From an uncultured Amaricoccus sp. (GTDB lineage: Bacteria > Pseudomonadota > Alphaproteobacteria > Rhodobacterales > Rhodobacteraceae): 9,868 nucleotides of DNA. Of this stretch, positions 6,100 to 9,868 are shown piece by piece. Each line of letters opens with the position of its first letter. Position 1 is the stretch's first letter. The position numbers and the translations under genes are program-made. The notes under the pieces were generated by a model. That model searched no databases, had not been told where the DNA came from, and saw only the letters and a program-made list of their open reading frames with translations. The stretch covers positions 1-9,868 of the forward strand of contig NZ_CALLYO010000193.1 in NCBI RefSeq assembly GCF_937858865.1. The letters are read 5' to 3'.

Positions 6100-6903
6100 T
6101 CAGGCGTCGAGCGAGGCGGCGGTGCGGAAGAAGAGCGCCTGGCTGACCGTCGCCTTCACCGCGTCCGGATCGTAGGGCTTGGTGATGAGGAAGGTCGGCT
6201 CCGGGCGCTTGCCGGTCAGCAGGCGCTCGGGGAAGGAGGTGATGAAGACGACCGGAACCTCGAACATGGCGAGGATGTCGCGGACCGCGTCGAGCCCCGA
6301 GGAGCCGTCGGCGAGCTGGATGTCGGCGAGGACGAGCCCCGGCTCGTCCCTGCCCGCCGCGGCCACCGCCTGGCTTGCGGTGCGGGCGATGGTGGTGACC
6401 TGATGGCCGAGGCTCTCGACGATCTCCGACAGGTCGAGGGAGATGAGCGGCTCGTCCTCGATGATGAGAACCCGCGTGGCGATCTGCCGGTCGATGTCGG
6501 CGAGCGCTTCGGCGAGGAGCGCCTCCACCTCCGCCTCGCTCCGCCCGACGATCGTCGCCGCTTCGGCCGGCCGGAAGCCCTCGAGCGTGGCGAGCAGAAG
6601 GACCTGCCGGCTCTCCGGGGCGAGGGCGGCCAGGCGTTCGCTGGCCGCGCGCTCGCCCGCGGCAGCGGTTGGCTCTTCCCCCGCCTCGTCGAGATCGAGC
6701 CCCTTCTGCAGGCCGTGGAAAAGCCGGTAGAGGCCGACCTTCACCCCCTGGCTGCGATCGAAGATCGAGGGATCGGCGAGGATCGCCTCGAGGCAGGCGG
6801 TCACATGCGCGTCCCCGCCGCTCTGCGAGGCGGTGAGCGCGCGGGCATAGCGGCGCAGGTAGGGCAGGTGGGGGGCGATCTCCTGGGACAGGCTCGTGGG
6901 CAT
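6100..6903 (-). CDS. phyR: PhyR, anti-anti-sigma response regulator of the general stress response
   Basis: PhyR is the hub of the alphaproteobacterial GSR. When phosphorylated, its sigma-like domain binds NepR and releases EcfG. The 267 residues show an EcfG-like N-terminal half (about 1-135: LPYLRRYARALT, the sigma2-like and sigma4-like parts with LLATLEGFRPAEAATIVG) that lacks a usable DNA-binding role. A C-terminal receiver follows, with Glu149-Asp150, phospho-acceptor Asp194 (LVLADIQLADGSSG), Thr222 (VFITSF) and Lys242 (ITKPYDP). ITSFPERLLTG is the typical PhyR receiver variant. ATG 6903 has GGAGG about 12 nt upstream, somewhat far. The gene is divergent from nepR-ecfG and preceded by a near-consensus EcfG site (6967-6991), implying positive autoregulation. 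Likely phosphate donors are HWE kinases such as the one at 3348-5192. Confidence 0.98.
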   Translation of the reverse strand: MPTSLSQEIAPHLPYLRRYARALTASQSGGDAHVTACLEAILADPSIFDRSQGVKVGLYRLFHGLQKGLDLDEAGEEPTAAAGERAASERLAALAPESRQVLLLATLEGFRPAEAATIVGRSEAEVEALLAEALADIDRQIATRVLIIEDEPLISLDLSEIVESLGHQVTTIARTASQAVAAAGRDEPGLVLADIQLADGSSGLDAVRDILAMFEVPVVFITSFPERLLTGKRPEPTFLITKPYDPDAVKATVSQALFFRTAASLDA

Positions 6904-6966
6904 CTCGCGCTTGATCCTCCGGCACGACTCGCCGGCCCGAGCATGCGCACCGCCGGCACGGCGTCA

Positions 6967-6991
6967 ATCGCCGAACCGGAGCAAAGGTTCC
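6967..6991 (-). promoter_or_regulatory. EcfG-type promoter of phyR (one mismatch)
   Basis: On the minus strand GGAAC (6991-6987), a 16-nt spacer and CGAT (6970-6967) differ from the EcfG consensus at one -10 base. Initiation near 6960 would leave a leader of about 57 nt before phyR. Autoregulation of phyR by EcfG is known in related bacteria. Confidence 0.68.
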
Positions 6992-7001
6992 ACGTCAGCG
7001 G

Positions 7002-7027
7002 GGAACCATCGCGACGGCTTGCGCATT
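7002..7027 (+). promoter_or_regulatory. EcfG-type promoter of nepR-ecfG (one mismatch)
   Basis: GGAAC at 7002-7006, a 17-nt spacer and CATT at 7024-7027 fit GGAAC-N17-cGTT with one mismatch. It faces nepR, leaving a leader of about 46 nt. Its -35 is only 10 bp from the -35 of the opposing phyR promoter, so the two polymerases could hardly bind at once. Confidence 0.62.
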
Positions 7028-7080
7028 TCGCTGGAGTGGAGTGCATTCGGCAAGGGTCAGGCGGACCGGTTGGAGTGATG

Positions 7081-7266
7081 ATGACGGGCAGGGATTCCGG
7101 CGGCGGGGAAAAACCTCCCAGGCGAGGGGGCGCGCGTAAGCAGGACTGGATCACCAACCAGCTGCGGCGGGTCTACGACGAGGCGCTGCAGGAGGAGATC
7201 CCCGCGGACATGCTCGAGCTTCTGGCGAAGCTCGAGGGAAAGACCGCGAAGGAGAGCGACTCGTGA
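7081..7266 (+). CDS. nepR: NepR, anti-sigma factor of EcfG
   Basis: This 61-residue protein has a charged, disordered start (GRDSGGGEKPPRRGGARKQ) followed by the conserved NepR core at 22-52: WITNQLRRVYDEALQEEIPADMLELLAKL. NepR binds EcfG under unstressed conditions and switches to phosphorylated PhyR under stress. Two ATGs are adjacent (7078 and 7081); the second has GGAG at 5 nt, the first at only 2 nt. The stop TGA (7264-7266) overlaps the GTG start of ecfG by 4 nt (GTGA), so the anti-sigma and sigma factor are translationally coupled, which keeps their ratio fixed. Position, length and core motif agree, so identity is firm. Confidence 0.96.
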   Translation: MTGRDSGGGEKPPRRGGARKQDWITNQLRRVYDEALQEEIPADMLELLAKLEGKTAKESDS

Positions 7267-7814
7267 GCTCGAGCTTCCGCGACGATCTGGTGGCCGCGAT
7301 CCCCATGCTGCGCGGCTTCGCCCGCTCGCTGAGCGGCAACCGCGACCGCGCGGACGATCTGGTGCAGGAGACGCTGGCCAAGGCGATCGCCAATCGCGAC
7401 AAGTACCGGCAGGGCACCAACCTGCACGCCTGGCTGGTGACGATCCTGCGCAACCAGTATTATTCCGAGGGCCGCCGCCGCTGGCGCGAGGTGTCGGATG
7501 CGGAAGGCACCTATGCCGCGCGGCTGACCGCGGCGCCGGCGCACGACGGGCGGATGGAGATGCGCGAGTTCCTCGGTGCGCTGCAGGTGCTGCCGCCGGA
7601 CCAGCGCGAGGCGCTGGTGCTGGTTGGGGCGAGCGGGCTCTCCTACGAGGAGGCGGCCGGGGTGCTCGGCACCCGCGTCGGCACGGTGAAGAGCCGGGTG
7701 AGCCGGGCGCGCGCCCGGCTCGAGGCGCTGCTCGCCGGGCGGGAGGAATTCACCCGCGACGAGGAGGCGGTGTCGAAGTCGGCCGAGCAGCTGCGGCGGG
7801 CGCTGTCGGCCTGA
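7263..7814 (+). CDS. ecfG: EcfG, general stress response ECF sigma factor
   Basis: This 183-residue sigma factor is of the ECF15/EcfG type. Region 2 includes RADDLVQETLAKAIAN, then the LHAWLVTILRNQYYSEGRRRWRE segment that contacts the -10. Region 4 contains LPPDQREALVLVGASGLSYEEAA and the recognition helix GTRVGTVKSRVSRARARLEALL. EcfG directs RNA polymerase to GGAAC-N16/17-cGTT promoters; five such sites are visible in this window, including that of its own operon. The GTG start at 7263 overlaps the nepR stop. The last 65 bp (7750-7814) overlap the convergent hydantoinase-B-type gene, so the sigma factor's C-terminal tail is read on both strands. No terminator is visible after its stop. Confidence 0.97.
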   Translation: MSSSFRDDLVAAIPMLRGFARSLSGNRDRADDLVQETLAKAIANRDKYRQGTNLHAWLVTILRNQYYSEGRRRWREVSDAEGTYAARLTAAPAHDGRMEMREFLGALQVLPPDQREALVLVGASGLSYEEAAGVLGTRVGTVKSRVSRARARLEALLAGREEFTRDEEAVSKSAEQLRRALSA

Positions 7815-9489
7815 GGCCGAAGAGCGCCGCGGCCTCTTCCGGGGCGTAGCGGCCGAGGCGGACGTCCTCGGCGACCGCGGCGGGGTCGCGGGCGGCCGGC
7901 GGGCCGTAGCCGCCGCCGCCGGGCGTGCGGACGCGGACGCGGTCGCCGGGAGAGAGCGGGATGTCCTGCGCCTTGGAGAGGTGCTCGGGGGTCTGGGTCT
8001 CGCCGTTGCGGATGATCTCGACGCGGTTCTTGCCGCCGTCCCGGCCGCCGAGGGCGCCCTGCGGGCCGAAGCGGCCGTGGTCCATGACGAAGGAGGCCCG
8101 CGCGGTGCCGCGGAGGAGCTCGACCTCGTAGTCGAGGCCGAAGCCGCCGCGGTGCCGGCCGGCGCCGGCGGAGTTCTCGTGCAGGGCGTAGCGGCGGTAG
8201 AGGACGGGGTACTGTTGTTCCATGATCTCGACGGGGGGCGCCTTCGAGATGCCGATCGTGGAGCAGCCGTTGGAGAGGCCGTCGTGGTCGGCGTTGCCGC
8301 CGTAGCCGCCGCCGGAGATCTGGTACATGACGTAGTCGCGGCCGCGTTCGGGGTCGTGGCCGCCGAGGGCGAAGTTGCCGGAGGTGCCGGCGGGGGCGGC
8401 GATGACCCTTTCCGGGAGGGCGGGGACGAGGGCGGCGAAGACGGCTTCGGCGATGCGCTGGCTGACTTCCGCCGCGCAGCCGGAGACGGGGCGGGGGTAA
8501 TGGGCGTCGAGGAAGGTGTGCTCGATGCCGGTGACGTGGAGGGGGTCGAAGGCGCCGGCGGAGATCGGGACCTCGGGGAAGATGTGGCGCATGGCGAGGT
8601 AGACCGAGGAGAGGGTGGTGGCCCGGACCGAGTTCATCGGGCCGGCGCAGGGCGCCGACGAGCCGGCGAAGTCGAAGGCGAGGTCGGGGCCCTCGCGGGT
8701 GACGGCGAGGGCGATGGTCAGGGGCTCGTCGACGACGCCGTCGCTGTCGATGAAGGCCTTCGCGGTCCAGGTTCCTGCCGGGATGGTGGCGATCATGGCG
8801 CGCATCTGGGTGGCGGCGCGGGTGCGGATCTCGGCGATCGCGGCCTCGACGGTGGGGTCGCCGTAGCGGTCGAGGAGGGCGCTGAGGCGCTGCGCACCGG
8901 TCAGGAGGGCGGCGGCCTGGGCCTTCACGTCGCCGATGCGGGTCTCGGCGATGCGGATGTTCGAGGTGATGATGGCGTAGATTTCGGGGTCGAGGGCGCC
9001 TTTCTTGAAGAGCTTGACCGGGGGGAGGCGGAGGCCTTCCTGCTCGGCGCTGGTGGCGGAGGCGGAGAAGCCGCCAGGGACCATGCCGCCGGTGTCGGGC
9101 CAGTGGCCGGTGTTGGAGAGCCAGCACCAGATCTTCCCGTCCCGGTAGAAGGGGGTGGCGAAGCGGACGTCCATCAGGTGGGTGCCGCCGAGGTAGGGGT
9201 CGTTGACGATGTAGACGTCGCCGGGGTCGGGGGGGAGGGTGAGGCCCTGGGCGATGCGCTCGAGGATGTGGCGGGTGGAGAACTGCATGGTGCCGACGAA
9301 GACGGGGAGGCCGCGGGCACCCTGGGCGATGAGGGCGCCGTCGATGGCGGAATAGATGCCGTCGGAGCGGTCGTCGGCCTCGGCGATGACGGGCGAGAAG
9401 GCGGCGCGGGAGAAGGCGAGGTCCATCTCGTCGCAGACCTGCTGCAGGCCGGCCTGGATGACGCCGAGGGTGATCGGGTCGAGGGTCAT
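7750..9489 (-). CDS. hyuB: Hydantoinase B/oxoprolinase-family subunit (HyuB-like), unaccompanied
   Basis: This 579-residue protein belongs to the HyuB family, which includes N-methylhydantoinase B and the corresponding part of 5-oxoprolinase and acetone carboxylase; members normally act with a HyuA ATPase subunit. Family signatures are PGDVYIVNDPYLGGTH (about 89-104), APAGTSGNFALGGHD, ISGGGYGGNADHDGLS, the HENSAGAGRHRGGFG segment and the C-terminal VRTPGGGGYGPP. The cytoplasmic substrate cannot be inferred. No HyuA gene lies on either side within the window: ecfG is immediately downstream and 9490-9868 lacks a convincing gene. Conserved sequence ends near FGLRP, at about residue 561. The last 18 residues (Ala/Pro/Arg-rich) are read antisense through the end of ecfG. 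No good ribosome-binding site precedes ATG 9489, but homology starts at once. Confidence 0.92.
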   Translation of the reverse strand: MTLDPITLGVIQAGLQQVCDEMDLAFSRAAFSPVIAEADDRSDGIYSAIDGALIAQGARGLPVFVGTMQFSTRHILERIAQGLTLPPDPGDVYIVNDPYLGGTHLMDVRFATPFYRDGKIWCWLSNTGHWPDTGGMVPGGFSASATSAEQEGLRLPPVKLFKKGALDPEIYAIITSNIRIAETRIGDVKAQAAALLTGAQRLSALLDRYGDPTVEAAIAEIRTRAATQMRAMIATIPAGTWTAKAFIDSDGVVDEPLTIALAVTREGPDLAFDFAGSSAPCAGPMNSVRATTLSSVYLAMRHIFPEVPISAGAFDPLHVTGIEHTFLDAHYPRPVSGCAAEVSQRIAEAVFAALVPALPERVIAAPAGTSGNFALGGHDPERGRDYVMYQISGGGYGGNADHDGLSNGCSTIGISKAPPVEIMEQQYPVLYRRYALHENSAGAGRHRGGFGLDYEVELLRGTARASFVMDHGRFGPQGALGGRDGGKNRVEIIRNGETQTPEHLSKAQDIPLSPGDRVRVRTPGGGGYGPPAARDPAAVAEDVRLGRYAPEEAAALFGLRPTAPAAAARPTSTPPPRRG

Positions 9490-9532
9490 TTCGCGCGCCC
9501 GGGTGCGAAACGGGAGGATTTCGCGCGCGAAA
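9489..9532. promoter_or_regulatory. Candidate operator: repeated TTTCGC/GCGAAA dyads at the hyuB start
   Basis: A perfect 14-bp palindrome, TTTCGCGCGCGAAA, occupies 9519-9532. A second dyad, TTTCGC-N10-GCGAAA, spans 9489-9510 and touches the A of the hyuB ATG. Four TTTCGC half-sites within 44 bp, just downstream of an AT-richer patch, suggest a repressor-binding region for hyuB. No specific regulator family is recognised. Confidence 0.45.
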
Positions 9533-9868
9533 CATAGGGTAAGTGTATGAATACAAAGGGATTCATCGGGTTAAAACTTGGTAAACGCTGGGCGGCATCG
9601 CGTGGACCCCGGTCCGGACGGCTCGGGTCGAGGCTAGATCCGCGGCGGGGCGGCTGGCAACAGCGGCGGATGGGCGCTTGGCGGATCAGCTGGGAGGAGG
9701 GTGATGCGGGCGCTGGTGGCGGCTTCGGCGGGTACGCGCGAGAGCGGGGCGCGGGCGGTCGAGGGAACCGGATGGCGGCGGAGGTGGGACGGAAGGTGCC
9801 CTCCACGGCATAGGGTGAGGCCGCCTCGGCGGAGATAAGATTAGTAGGTCTGTTCAGCTAGTTAGCCG
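9490..9868. other. Intergenic region upstream of hyuB; no convincing gene
   Basis: After the dyads, 9530-9590 is markedly AT-richer (ACATAGGGTAAGTG, GTTAAAACTTGGTAAACG) and includes the inverted repeat ATGAAT-ACAAAGGG-ATTCAT at 9547-9566. This is the likeliest site of the hyuB promoter, but no clear -35/-10 pair was found. An 88-codon frame (9547-9813, plus) and a 44-codon frame (9704-9838, plus, behind a good GGAGGAGG) are Gly/Arg-rich and lack recognisable features. The final 30 bp (9839-9868) is AT-rich with several stop triplets. No RNA gene, terminator or mobile-element end was recognised. Confidence 0.5.

Noticed and set aside
5563..7266. 567-codon plus-strand frame ending in NepR
   Set aside because: It runs antisense through the copper chaperone and phyR. 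NepR translation starts at 7081 with its own ribosome-binding site.
7981..9537. 518-codon plus-strand frame opposite hyuB
   Set aside because: Gly/Val/Ala/Asp-rich shadow with no motifs; the minus-strand HyuB signatures are unambiguous.
9704..9838. 44-codon plus-strand frame with a strong Shine-Dalgarno sequence
   Set aside because: The protein is Arg/Gly-rich and featureless after the first ten residues. Kept only as an observation on the right-edge region.
1..9868. CRISPR arrays, tRNA/rRNA genes, insertion sequences, phage or defence genes
   Set aside because: No regularly spaced repeats, cloverleaf signatures, transposase or integrase motifs, or terminal inverted repeats were seen on either strand.

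Overview
The window is about 70% G+C and reads as chromosome of an alphaproteobacterium, most likely Hyphomicrobiales-like. The main evidence is a complete general stress response (GSR) core, phyR / nepR-ecfG, in its usual divergent arrangement; this core is confined to Alphaproteobacteria. The order call rests on gene content and codon style and is tentative.

Layout, left to right. (1) 1-1651, minus strand: an SMP-30/gluconolactonase-type gene followed 14 bp later by mannonate dehydratase (uxuA, cut by the left edge), forming a sugar-acid (hexuronate) catabolic pair. (2) 1747-2400, minus: a secreted PRC-barrel protein with its own intrinsic terminator. (3) 2513-2896, minus: a stand-alone receiver protein with no output domain. 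(4) 3047-3338, plus: a 70-residue soluble protein behind an EcfG-type promoter. (5) 3348-5192, minus: a membrane HWE-family histidine kinase with two PAS domains. (6) 5340-5537, plus: a CsbD-family stress protein. (7) 5560-6018, minus: a periplasmic PCu(A)C copper chaperone. (8) 6100-6903 minus and 7081-7814 plus: phyR and the overlapping nepR-ecfG pair. (9) 7750-9489, minus: a lone hydantoinase-B-type subunit whose 3' end overlaps the end of ecfG. (10) 9490-9868: no convincing gene; it holds the hyuB upstream region with palindromes and an AT-richer patch.

How it works together. Positions 3047-7814 look like one GSR neighbourhood. In the family model, a stress-activated HWE kinase phosphorylates PhyR; the PhyR sigma-like domain then sequesters NepR and frees EcfG. 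EcfG recognises GGAAC-N16/17-cGTT. That motif occurs five times here, each time upstream of a gene and correctly oriented: the 70-aa gene (3047-3071), the kinase (5214-5238, perfect), csbD (5275-5299, perfect), phyR (6967-6991, one mismatch) and nepR-ecfG (7002-7027, one mismatch). The local kinase therefore appears to be a regulon member as well as a candidate input. The lone receiver protein could be an additional phosphorelay partner.

The most unusual points are the kinase's sensor module, which aligns with the ethylene-receptor three-helix domain but lacks its copper ligands; the promoter-based correction of the kinase start; the hyuB/ecfG tail-to-tail overlap; and the palindromes at the hyuB start. 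I did not find clear evidence of a wholly new system. The best candidate for new biology is the kinase, receiver and 70-aa protein set wired into the GSR.
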